A stretch of 61,019 nucleotides of DNA. It comes from Lachnospiraceae bacterium. Lineage in GTDB: Bacteria > Bacillota > Clostridia > Lachnospirales > Lachnospiraceae. Within the stretch, counting starts at the first letter, position 1; every line of letters begins with the position of its first letter. The translations under genes and the position numbers were made by a program. Under the pieces are notes generated by a model that saw only the letters and a list, made by a program, of their open reading frames with translations, made no database searches and had not been told where the DNA came from. The stretch covers positions 1 to 61,019 of the forward strand of contig JAILKJ010000051.1 in the NCBI GenBank assembly GCA_024693845.1. The letters run 5' to 3'. This document shows, one piece after another, positions 32,322 through 39,982 of this stretch.

Positions 32322-34970
32322 TTATTTTGTCACCTGCGCTCTGAGCACTGCTTCCGCTTCCGCGATGGCATCCGGAATACCTGCCGGATTCTTGCCGCCG
32401 GCCTGGGCCATGTTCGGCCGTCCACCGCCGCCGCCGCCCACCTTGGCTGCGATGGCTTTGATCAGGTTGCCGGCATGTGCGCCCATCTTCTGTGCTCCGT
32501 CCGTAGCCATGACCATCAGGGAAACCTTACCGTCCTTCTCGGAAGCGAGGACAACCACGCCCTCTCCGATCTTGCCCTTTAAGTCATCGCCCAGGTCACG
32601 AAGGCCGTTCATATCCACACCTGCTACGGCTGTGGCAAGGAGCTTAACGCCCTCTACATCCTTTACCTGACCCATCACATCACCGAGGGCATCCTTGGCT
32701 GCCGCACTCTTTAAGGATTCGTTTTCGGAGGAAAGGCTCTTCAGCTGCTCCTGCAGATGTCTGATCCTTTCAACCAGCATATCCGGTGAGGTCTTCAACA
32801 GTGCGCAGGCCTCGGAAAGCTCTGCCTCCTGCTTTGCATAGTAGGCGGCAACATTGCTGCCCGTAACCGCTTCGATCCTTCGAACGCCGGCTGCTACGCC
32901 GCTCTCGGAAAGGATCTTGAAGCTTCGGATCTTACCGGTTCTGTCCACATGGGTACCGCCGCAAAGCTCCTTGGAGAAGTCACCCATGGATACAACTCTT
33001 ACGGAGTCACCGTACTTCTCGCCGAAAAGTGCCATGGCTCCCGTAGCCTTTGCCTCTTCGATGCTCATTACCTTTGTATCAACGCTGAGATCCTCAGCGA
33101 TCTTCTCATTTACGATAGTTTCGATCTTCTTAAGCTCTTCCTGACCCACTGCCTGGCCATAGCTGAAATCGAATCTGGTCCTGTCGGGATCCTGATAGGA
33201 ACCCTGCTGGCGAACATCCTTGCCGAGAACCTCCTGCAGAGCCGCCTGAAGAAGGTGGGTTGCCGAATGGTTCATGCAGGTTGCCTGTCTTGTCTTGCTG
33301 CATACCTCAAGCTTCACGCTCTCACCGGTCTTAACGCTGCCCTTGATCACCTTACCGATATGACCCACACGGCCCTTGGGAAGCTTCACGGTATCGGTCA
33401 CCTCAAACTCACCGTCACCGGAAAGGATCACGCCCACATCGCCCTTCTGTCCGCCCATAGTGGCATAGAAACTGGTCCTGTCGGTAACGATGGTGCCTTC
33501 TGCGCCGGTCGCAAGCATATCAACAAGCTTCTCACCGTCCGCAAGTGCAAGTACCTTACCTGTCTCACTCAGGGTATCATAACCCGTAAACGTGGTTACA
33601 ACCTCATCGCCAAGACTGTCAAATACTGAGCTTTCCGCACCCTTCTGTGAGAAGTTGGCATTCTCTCTTGCCAGCTTCTTCTGGGCTTCCATGGACTCCT
33701 TAAAGCCCTCCTCGTCCACGCTGATGCCTTCTTCCTGGGCCATTTCCAGCGTAAGCTCATAGGGGAAGCCGAAGGTATCATACAGATAGAAAGCGGACTT
33801 TCCGTCGATCACACCCGAAGCCTTGCGCTCGGAAAGGATCTTTTTGAACTCCTTCATTCCGTTTTCAAGAGTGGAATTGAAGCGCTCGGTCTCTTTTTTC
33901 AGCTCGCTTAAGATAAACTCCCTGTTCTGCTTCAGAAGCGGATGACTCTCCGCAAATACATCATCGATATAGATCGCTGCCGCCGAAAGGATCTCATCCA
34001 CACCCAGGCCCAGCACTCTTGCGTGACGGATCGCACGACGGATCAGTCTTCTCAGAACATAGCCCGGACCGCCGTTGGCAGGCAGAAGCTTTGCCTCATC
34101 GCCGATGAGCATAACGGAGGTACGAAGGTGATCTGCCACGATACGCATGGACCTGGTAAACTTCTCATCCTCATCATACTTTTTACCGGATGCCTTCTCC
34201 AGGCTTGCGATCACGCCGGCAAACAGATCGGTCTTATATACATCATCGATACCGTTGAGGAACATCAGGTTTCTCTCCAGTCCCCAACCGGTGTCCACGT
34301 TCTTCTTAGCCAGAGGAAGAAGACTTCCGTCCTTTTGCTTGTCGTACTGCATGAATACGTCGTTGCCGATCTCGGTATACTTACCGCAATGGCAGCCGGG
34401 TCTGCAATCCGGGCCGCAAGGCTCCTGATCCGATACATAGAACATCTCGGAATCCGGTCCGCAGGGGCCGTACTCCAGTCCCCACCAGTTATCCTCCTTG
34501 GGCAGGAAAAATACATTCTCGGGCTTAAAGCCGGACTCGATCCTGTACTTGGCACCCTCTTCATCCCTGGGTGCGTTCTCATCACCTTCGAACACGGTAG
34601 CCGCAAGGTGATCCCTGTCAAACTTAAAAACTTCAGTAAGCAGCTCGTAGCTCCACTGACATCTCTCCTTCTTGAAGTAATCACCAAGACTCCAGGATCC
34701 CATCATCTCAAAAAAGGTCAGATGGCTCTTATCTCCCACACCGTCGATATCATTGGTACGGACACAGCCCTGCACGTTACAGAGTCTGGTTCCCAGGGGA
34801 TGCTTTTTCCCCAGAAGGTAAGGCATGATGGGCTGCATACCGGCCACATTGAACATGGCACCGGTGGATCCATCCGAAACCAGGGAAACGGCTCCCACAT
34901 CCACATGTCCTCTCTTCACATAGAAATCGATCCACTCTTTTCTTAACTCTTTAGAAGTAATGTTTCTCAT
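32322..34970 (-). CDS. alaS: alanyl-tRNA synthetase
   Basis: Class II synthetase that charges tRNA-Ala, with editing. The 882-aa protein has the N-terminal catalytic core (SKELRKEWIDFYVKRGH, and the motif 2/3 region with GPGYVLRRLIRRAIRHAR), the editing domain zinc motif NHSATHLLQAAL (HxxxH) with a later CGGTH, and the C-terminal DHHA1 domain ending GGGGGGRPNMAQAGG. GGAAGG precedes the ATG. Only 15 bases separate it from glyS. There is no T-box leader in the gap. Confidence 0.98.
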   Translation of the reverse strand: MRNITSKELRKEWIDFYVKRGHVDVGAVSLVSDGSTGAMFNVAGMQPIMPYLLGKKHPLGTRLCNVQGCVRTNDIDGVGDKSHLTFFEMMGSWSLGDYFKKERCQWSYELLTEVFKFDRDHLAATVFEGDENAPRDEEGAKYRIESGFKPENVFFLPKEDNWWGLEYGPCGPDSEMFYVSDQEPCGPDCRPGCHCGKYTEIGNDVFMQYDKQKDGSLLPLAKKNVDTGWGLERNLMFLNGIDDVYKTDLFAGVIASLEKASGKKYDEDEKFTRSMRIVADHLRTSVMLIGDEAKLLPANGGPGYVLRRLIRRAIRHARVLGLGVDEILSAAAIYIDDVFAESHPLLKQNREFILSELKKETERFNSTLENGMKEFKKILSERKASGVIDGKSAFYLYDTFGFPYELTLEMAQEEGISVDEEGFKESMEAQKKLARENANFSQKGAESSVFDSLGDEVVTTFTGYDTLSETGKVLALADGEKLVDMLATGAEGTIVTDRTSFYATMGGQKGDVGVILSGDGEFEVTDTVKLPKGRVGHIGKVIKGSVKTGESVKLEVCSKTRQATCMNHSATHLLQAALQEVLGKDVRQQGSYQDPDRTRFDFSYGQAVGQEELKKIETIVNEKIAEDLSVDTKVMSIEEAKATGAMALFGEKYGDSVRVVSMGDFSKELCGGTHVDRTGKIRSFKILSESGVAAGVRRIEAVTGSNVAAYYAKQEAELSEACALLKTSPDMLVERIRHLQEQLKSLSSENESLKSAAAKDALGDVMGQVKDVEGVKLLATAVAGVDMNGLRDLGDDLKGKIGEGVVVLASEKDGKVSLMVMATDGAQKMGAHAGNLIKAIAAKVGGGGGGRPNMAQAGGKNPAGIPDAIAEAEAVLRAQVTK

Positions 34971-34985
34971 TTCGTTACCTTCCTC

Positions 34986-36383
34986 TTACCAAACAAACTT
35001 GTCTCTGAAGTACTCCTCAAGCTCCTCGATCTTAACACGCTCCTGCTCCATGGAATCGCGGAAACGTACGGTCACGCAGCCGTCCGTCTCGGAATCAAAG
35101 TCATAGGTGACGCAGAAGGGTGTACCGATCTCGTCCTGTCTGCGGTAACGCTTACCAATGTTTCCTCTGTCATCAAACTCGCAATAGTAAGTCTTGGATA
35201 ACTGATGATAGATCTTCTCAGCGCCCTCGTTGAGCTTCTTGGAAAGAGGCAGGATACCGATCTTAACCGGTGCCAGTGCCGGATGGAAATGAAGCACCGT
35301 ACGCATATCGGGCTTATCCTCCGTTCCGATGTTCTCCTCGTCATATGCTGCGCAAAGGAAGGCAAGTACCACACGGTCGGCACCCAGTGAGGGCTCGATA
35401 ACGTAGGGTACGTATTTTTCATTCTTCGTATCATCAAAATAGCTCATATCCTGACCGGAGGTGTTCTGATGCTGGGTCAGGTCGTAGTCGGTACGGTCTG
35501 CGATACCCCAGAGTTCGCCCCAGCCGAAGGGGAAGAGGAACTCGATATCCGTGGTTCCCTTGGAATAAAATGCCAGCTCAGCGGGATCATGGTCACGAAG
35601 ACGCATCTCATCCTCTTTGATACCCAGGCTCATCAGCCAGTCGCGGCAGAAGCCTCTCCAGTATTTGAACCACTCAAGATCGGTGCCCGGCTCACAGAAA
35701 AACTCCAGCTCCATCTGCTCGAACTCTCTGGTTCGGAAGGTGAAGTTACCGGGTGTGATCTCGTTACGGAAGCTCTTACCGATCTGAGCGATACCGAAGG
35801 GGATCTTCCTTCTGCTGGTACGCTGAACGTTCTTAAAGTTAACAAAGATACCCTGTGCGGTCTCGGGGCGCAGATAAACGGTGTTCTTGGCATCCTCGGT
35901 AACCCCCTGGAAGGTCTTGAACATCAGGTTGAACTGACGGATACCGGTGAAGTTATGCTTGCCGCAGGTAGGGCAGGGAACGTTATGCTCTTCAATGAAG
36001 GCTTCCATTTCTTCGTTGGAATAAGCATCAATGGGCTTGTCCAGGGTGATATTGTTCTCCCCTGCAAAGGCTTCGATGATCTGATCGGCACGGAATCTCT
36101 CATGACACTCCTTGCAATCCATCAGAGGATCGGAGAATCCGCCCAGATGGCCGGAAGCGACCCAGGTCTGGGGATTCATCAAAATGGCACAGTCCACACC
36201 AACGTTATAAGGGCTTTCCTGTACGAACTTCTGCCACCATGCCTTCTTGACATTGTTCTTAAGCTCCACACCCAGATTTCCGTAGTCCCAGGTATTGGCC
36301 AGACCTCCGTAGATCTCGGAACCGGGGTAGATGAAACCTCTTCCCTTCGCAAGTGCGATGATCTTTTCCATTGTTTTTTCCAT
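34986..36383 (-). CDS. glyS: glycyl-tRNA synthetase (alpha2 type)
   Basis: Class II enzyme of the homodimeric type, 465 aa, as in many Firmicutes and eukaryotes rather than the alpha2beta2 GlyQ/GlyS form. Shows [29 protein letters not shown], the zinc-like CKEC...CPTCG insert, [36 protein letters not shown] and the C-terminal anticodon-binding domain ([13 protein letters not shown]). The first ATG (36383) has AAGGAG. It follows a lipoprotein gene and precedes alaS. Confidence 0.98.
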   Translation of the reverse strand: MEKTMEKIIALAKGRGFIYPGSEIYGGLANTWDYGNLGVELKNNVKKAWWQKFVQESPYNVGVDCAILMNPQTWVASGHLGGFSDPLMDCKECHERFRADQIIEAFAGENNITLDKPIDAYSNEEMEAFIEEHNVPCPTCGKHNFTGIRQFNLMFKTFQGVTEDAKNTVYLRPETAQGIFVNFKNVQRTSRRKIPFGIAQIGKSFRNEITPGNFTFRTREFEQMELEFFCEPGTDLEWFKYWRGFCRDWLMSLGIKEDEMRLRDHDPAELAFYSKGTTDIEFLFPFGWGELWGIADRTDYDLTQHQNTSGQDMSYFDDTKNEKYVPYVIEPSLGADRVVLAFLCAAYDEENIGTEDKPDMRTVLHFHPALAPVKIGILPLSKKLNEGAEKIYHQLSKTYYCEFDDRGNIGKRYRRQDEIGTPFCVTYDFDSETDGCVTVRFRDSMEQERVKIEELEEYFRDKFVW

Positions 36384-36427
36384 TGTCTTATCTCCTTATC
36401 ATTATATTTTCATTTCATTCTTTTCAT

Positions 36428-37015
36428 TCAGTAAAGGATGTAGCCGGTCTCTTCTCCTTCTTTCACCGCCACATTATCCGCGGTGACCGTTATCCCTTCG
36501 CTGACTCCCAGGATCTGCGAAGGCGGTGCAACCTGCAGGGCTTCCTCCAGGACTACGATCTTCTGATCCTGCATACCGGAAAGCTCCGCTGCCGTAATGG
36601 TGCCTCCTTCGGGCTTTGTCAGATCGGGGATCGTATATCCTGCCTTTGCAGCCTCAGCAACCGTTCCGCAAAGCAGCTCTTTCTGATTGAACTCCTTGTA
36701 AAATGCAGAGGAATCATATTCGATCTGAACGCTGAGTTTCTTGTCCTCGGAGAGCTGAAAGCTTTTCATCCGGATCGGGGAAGGATCCGCCGAACCCGCC
36801 GTTTCCTTGATCATGCTTTCGATCTGTCCCTTCAACTCGTCCGCATTGTAATAGCTTTGGGAAAAATCCTCCGCGATCAGCTGGGTGATCACGCCTTTTT
36901 TGTCGATGCTGATGCCGTTTGCCGTAAGCTTTCCGCCGCTGCCCGAAAAGCCGCAGCCCGTAAGCAGGACCAAAAGCGCCGCATACATCAGTCCGGTTTT
37001 TAAGTGTTTTTTCAT
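36428..37015 (-). CDS. putative lipoprotein, function unknown
   Basis: A 195-aa exported lipoprotein. The N-terminal signal MKKHLKTGLMYAALLVLLTGC has the lipobox LLTGC, with cleavage before Cys21, followed by a Gly/Ser linker. The mature part is alpha/beta with no motif I recognise. The DELKGQIESMIKE segment and acidic surface are unremarkable. It has a strong promoter overlapping the recO stop and lies upstream of glyS, with which it may be co-transcribed. Confidence 0.8.
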   Translation of the reverse strand: MKKHLKTGLMYAALLVLLTGCGFSGSGGKLTANGISIDKKGVITQLIAEDFSQSYYNADELKGQIESMIKETAGSADPSPIRMKSFQLSEDKKLSVQIEYDSSAFYKEFNQKELLCGTVAEAAKAGYTIPDLTKPEGGTITAAELSGMQDQKIVVLEEALQVAPPSQILGVSEGITVTADNVAVKEGEETGYILY

Positions 37016-37086
37016 TGTAAGTTCCGTTCTCTTGCTTTGCTTTCATTCTGCCATACCGCAGGAATTAAGCCCTTTGGAAGGCAGTT

Positions 37087-37134
37087 ACAAAAAAATTGCC
37101 GCCGATACCGTTTCTTACAGATAAACAGTATCAT
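37087..37134 (-). terminator. possible terminator or attenuator in the lipoprotein leader
   Basis: On the minus strand GATACTGTTT pairs with AAACGGTATC (one G.T wobble, nine-base loop). Eight bases later a run of seven T follows. The gap between stem and T-run is longer than usual. It sits just after the predicted transcription start, so it could end recO transcripts or attenuate the lipoprotein-glyS transcript. Confidence 0.35.
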
Positions 37135-37144
37135 GCGACAATAT

Positions 37145-37173
37145 ATTATAATAGAAACCAAAGACTTTTTCAA
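37145..37173 (-). promoter_or_regulatory. promoter of lipoprotein-glyS-alaS unit
   Basis: On the minus strand TTGAAA (37168-37173), 17-base spacer, perfect TATAAT (37145-37150). The -35 box overlaps the TGA stop of recO. The leader is about 120 bases. Confidence 0.8.
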
Positions 37174-37841
37174 CAAAAAATCTCATTTCCGCCCAAAGCG
37201 TCATTCAGGATGTCCAGACTCTTAAAATGGTGTCCGATAAAGTCCCTTCTGTAGCGCTCCGCTTCCCCGGAAAGCTCCTCCATGGCCTCATCGGAAAGGG
37301 TAAAGCTGTAGAGATTTTCCAGCGGCGCCGTTGCGCAATGGGAAATGGCTCTTTTGGTGGCATCCATCAGTTCTCTCTCGGTGCTAACCCCGGGGAACTC
37401 TCCCTGCAGCACCAGCATCTTCATCTCAAACAGGTACTGTACCAGCCGCTTGGGGATCAGTCCTTTCTGCAGGGCACGGACAGATACATACAAAAGGTTT
37501 AAGACATCCTTTTCGTCATTGTTCTCCCGGCAGTAATAATCCGCCACATCCGCAAAATACATGCCGTACATGGCCCCCTCAAAGTCCGAGCGCAGATCCT
37601 CAAAATAATTCGAGATCCCGGCATCGGTAAGAGTATAGGCATTTTTCCCCGGGAAGACTCTGAAATGTCCCATACACAGAGGATTGGTCGCTGCCATCAG
37701 ACGGCTTGTGGGCTTTTTGGCCCCTCTGGCAAAGGCCGTGATCTTGCCCCGCTCTGCCGTCAGCAAAGTCACCCTTTTATCATTTTCCAAAACCGGGACG
37801 GCAGATAATACCATCCCGGTCACTTCGATCCAATCATTCAT
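37170..37841 (-). CDS. recO: DNA repair protein RecO
   Basis: Recombination mediator that works with RecR to load RecA on SSB-coated DNA. The 223-aa protein starts with an OB-fold (WIEVTGMVLSAVPVLENDKRVTLLTAERGKITAFARGAKKP) and a helical C-terminal domain (YRRDFIGHHFKSLDIL). The Cys4 zinc knuckle of many RecO proteins is not seen: cysteines are sparse. It follows era by six bases, a conserved Firmicute pair. Confidence 0.95.
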   Translation of the reverse strand: MNDWIEVTGMVLSAVPVLENDKRVTLLTAERGKITAFARGAKKPTSRLMAATNPLCMGHFRVFPGKNAYTLTDAGISNYFEDLRSDFEGAMYGMYFADVADYYCRENNDEKDVLNLLYVSVRALQKGLIPKRLVQYLFEMKMLVLQGEFPGVSTERELMDATKRAISHCATAPLENLYSFTLSDEAMEELSGEAERYRRDFIGHHFKSLDILNDALGGNEIFC

Positions 37842-37847
37842 ATATTT

Positions 37848-38759
37848 CTACTTGGGGATCTGGCCGGGATCGTAACCGAAATTCTTGATCAGATAATCAC
37901 TTTCCCGCCAGTCCTTCTTCACCTTGACCCAGATCTTCAGGTTCACCTGCTTGCTGCAAAGCTCCTCCATACCGTATCTGGCACCGCTTCCGATCTTCTT
38001 CAGCATGGCGCCGCCCTTGCCGATGATGATGCCCTTGTGGGAATCCCTCTCGCAGATGATCGTTGCATCCACGTTGACGATGCGCTGCTTCCATTCCATC
38101 TGATCGATGACCACCGCGATCCCGTGAGGGATCTCCTCGGAGAGCAGGCGCAGGGCCTGTTCCCGGATCAGCTCGGCCGCGATCTGTCGGATGGGCTGAT
38201 CCGTTACCGTATCCTCGTCATAGAACTGCGGTCCTTCCTTCAGATAGGAAAAAACAGTGTCCAGAAGATCATCTGTATTATCCCCGGTCATGGCGCTTAC
38301 CGGGATCACCTCGGCAAATTCCATCTTCCCACGAAAGGCATCGATGACTGCAAGGACCTCTTCCCGCTTAATGGTATCCGTCTTGTTGATGACCAAAAAT
38401 ACCGGCGTGGAAGTCTTTGCCAGGGTTTCCATGATCCGAAGATCTCCGTTTCCGATCTGCTGATCCGGCTCCACAAGAAAGAGTACAATATCCGCTTCCT
38501 GCAGGGTATGGTAAGCCACGCTGACCATGTAATCCCCCAGCTTGTTCTTGGCCTTATGCATACCGGGGGTGTCCAGGAACACCACCTGTCCCCTCTCGTC
38601 CGTATAGACGGTCTGTATCCGGTTACGGGTAGTTTGCGGCTTAGCTGACGTAATGGCGATCTTCTGTCCGATCAGCCGGTTCATCAGTGTGGATTTGCCC
38701 ACATTGGGTCTGCCCACCAAAGCCACAAAACCGGAACGTTTAACGTCCTTATCATCCAT
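37848..38759 (-). CDS. era: GTPase Era
   Basis: Ribosome assembly GTPase that binds the 3' end of 16S rRNA. The 303-aa protein has G1 [15 protein letters not shown]3 DTPGMH, G4 NKTD, and a C-terminal KH domain with the GxxG loop GKGGAMLKKIG. Length is typical. Its start overlaps the end of the DUF4349 lipoprotein gene by eight bases. Confidence 0.98.
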   Translation of the reverse strand: MDDKDVKRSGFVALVGRPNVGKSTLMNRLIGQKIAITSAKPQTTRNRIQTVYTDERGQVVFLDTPGMHKAKNKLGDYMVSVAYHTLQEADIVLFLVEPDQQIGNGDLRIMETLAKTSTPVFLVINKTDTIKREEVLAVIDAFRGKMEFAEVIPVSAMTGDNTDDLLDTVFSYLKEGPQFYDEDTVTDQPIRQIAAELIREQALRLLSEEIPHGIAVVIDQMEWKQRIVNVDATIICERDSHKGIIIGKGGAMLKKIGSGARYGMEELCSKQVNLKIWVKVKKDWRESDYLIKNFGYDPGQIPK

Positions 38760-39855
38760 TCTGCTTATCCTCTGTTTCCTTCTTCTCGCCGGGCTTCAGC
38801 ATCTCCTCGGGCTTCTGAGGTACCTGTCCACCCTTTTGCATTGCCTTCTGAGCCGCCTTCTGGGCCTTCTTCGCCTTCTTCTCTTCCCGCTTTGCAGCTC
38901 TTTTGTCTCTGCCGCGCCACCATTTGCGAACGATCAGGAAGCCCACAAGGATAATGATCGCCCAAAGGATCAGATACGGCAGGGCAATAACGATATCGAT
39001 CAGGAAGTTCAGAATGCCTCTTCCCACGCTCTTTAAGCTGTGCAGGAAGCCTTCCACCATGCGATCCCAGTCAGACTGCTTCTTAACGGGTTCCGGTGTA
39101 TAGACCTCAACCTCCGTTACGGAAATGTTGACGGTGGCAAAATCCACAAGATTGTCATATGTCCTGAGGGTGGACTCGATGTTCTGGATCTCATAGCGCA
39201 CATCCGTGATGCGTCTTTCCAGTTCTATGATGGTATCCACATCCTCAGCCTGCTTCAGGATCTCCATCAGACGGTCCATCTCCACTTCAAGGGCTTCCTT
39301 GCGGCTCTTGTTGTCCACATAGCTTAAGGTTACATCCTCAGCACTCTCGCTCTTGTTGGTGATATTGGAATTCTCTCCCACTGCCTCAACAAGATCATTC
39401 ATCCTGGCAACGGGAACTCTGGCCGTATAGTTGGCGGAACGCACGCGTCCCCCGTTATAGGTGCTGCCGCTGTAAACATCGGAGTTCTCCATGTAGCCGC
39501 CCAGCTCTTCCACACGCTTCTCGATGAATCGTGTCAGCTTGTCAAACTCCCGGGTCTCTGCCGTGATGTTCACACGCTTGATCAGCTTCCGGTTCGTAGC
39601 AACGTTTTCATTAACGCTTTCACTTGCAGACTCTGTGGATACATCCGCGTTTGCCGACTCTTCCACGGGTTCATACTCCGCATCTTCGTAAGTTGCAAAG
39701 CTTTCCCCGGCCGCCTTCGATTTCATTTCGCCGGCGTAGTTGTCCGTAGCCGCCTCAGGCATGGCAGCATCGTAAGCTGCCGAAGAACCACAGCCGGAAA
39801 GTGCGATACCCACCGCCATAAACAGTGCCAATAACCTGATCTGTCTCTTTTTCAT
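38752..39855 (-). CDS. DUF4349 lipoprotein
   Basis: A 367-aa membrane-anchored protein. The signal has the lipobox ALSGC (Cys22). After a Ser/Glu-rich linker comes the DUF4349 domain (about 88-260: KRVNITAETREFDKLTRFIEKRVEELGGYMENS...VPVARMNDLVEAV) with a coiled coil (about 180-225). A membrane helix (about 283-309) follows, then a Lys/Arg-rich cytoplasmic tail. With lipid at one end and a helix at the other, the middle domain faces outside. Function unknown; a sensory or envelope role is possible. AAGGAGG precedes the ATG. Confidence 0.9.
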   Translation of the reverse strand: MKKRQIRLLALFMAVGIALSGCGSSAAYDAAMPEAATDNYAGEMKSKAAGESFATYEDAEYEPVEESANADVSTESASESVNENVATNRKLIKRVNITAETREFDKLTRFIEKRVEELGGYMENSDVYSGSTYNGGRVRSANYTARVPVARMNDLVEAVGENSNITNKSESAEDVTLSYVDNKSRKEALEVEMDRLMEILKQAEDVDTIIELERRITDVRYEIQNIESTLRTYDNLVDFATVNISVTEVEVYTPEPVKKQSDWDRMVEGFLHSLKSVGRGILNFLIDIVIALPYLILWAIIILVGFLIVRKWWRGRDKRAAKREEKKAKKAQKAAQKAMQKGGQVPQKPEEMLKPGEKKETEDKQNG

Positions 39856-39902
39856 AATGTTTCCTCCTTGTCAGTCCATTCTCCCTTAAATCAGACTACC
39901 TC

Positions 39903-39920
39903 AGGCGGGTTCATCCGCCT
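39903..39920 (-). terminator. hairpin between the M16 protease and DUF4349 genes
   Basis: AGGCGG / CCGCCT with a six-base loop, no T-tract. It lies in the DUF4349 leader, after the M16 protease stop. A TTGACA -35-like box lies just before it, but no good -10 box follows, so a promoter here is not supported. Weak as a terminator. Confidence 0.3.
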
Positions 39921-39982
39921 CTGAACATTACAGTGTCAAGAAGTTCCTCATCTGTTGCATGAAAAACGAAAAAAATTTATCC

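Noticed and set aside
39944-39955. Promoter with a TTGACA box upstream of the DUF4349 gene
   Set aside because: The -35 matches, but no acceptable -10 box lies 15-19 bases downstream. A hairpin occupies that place.
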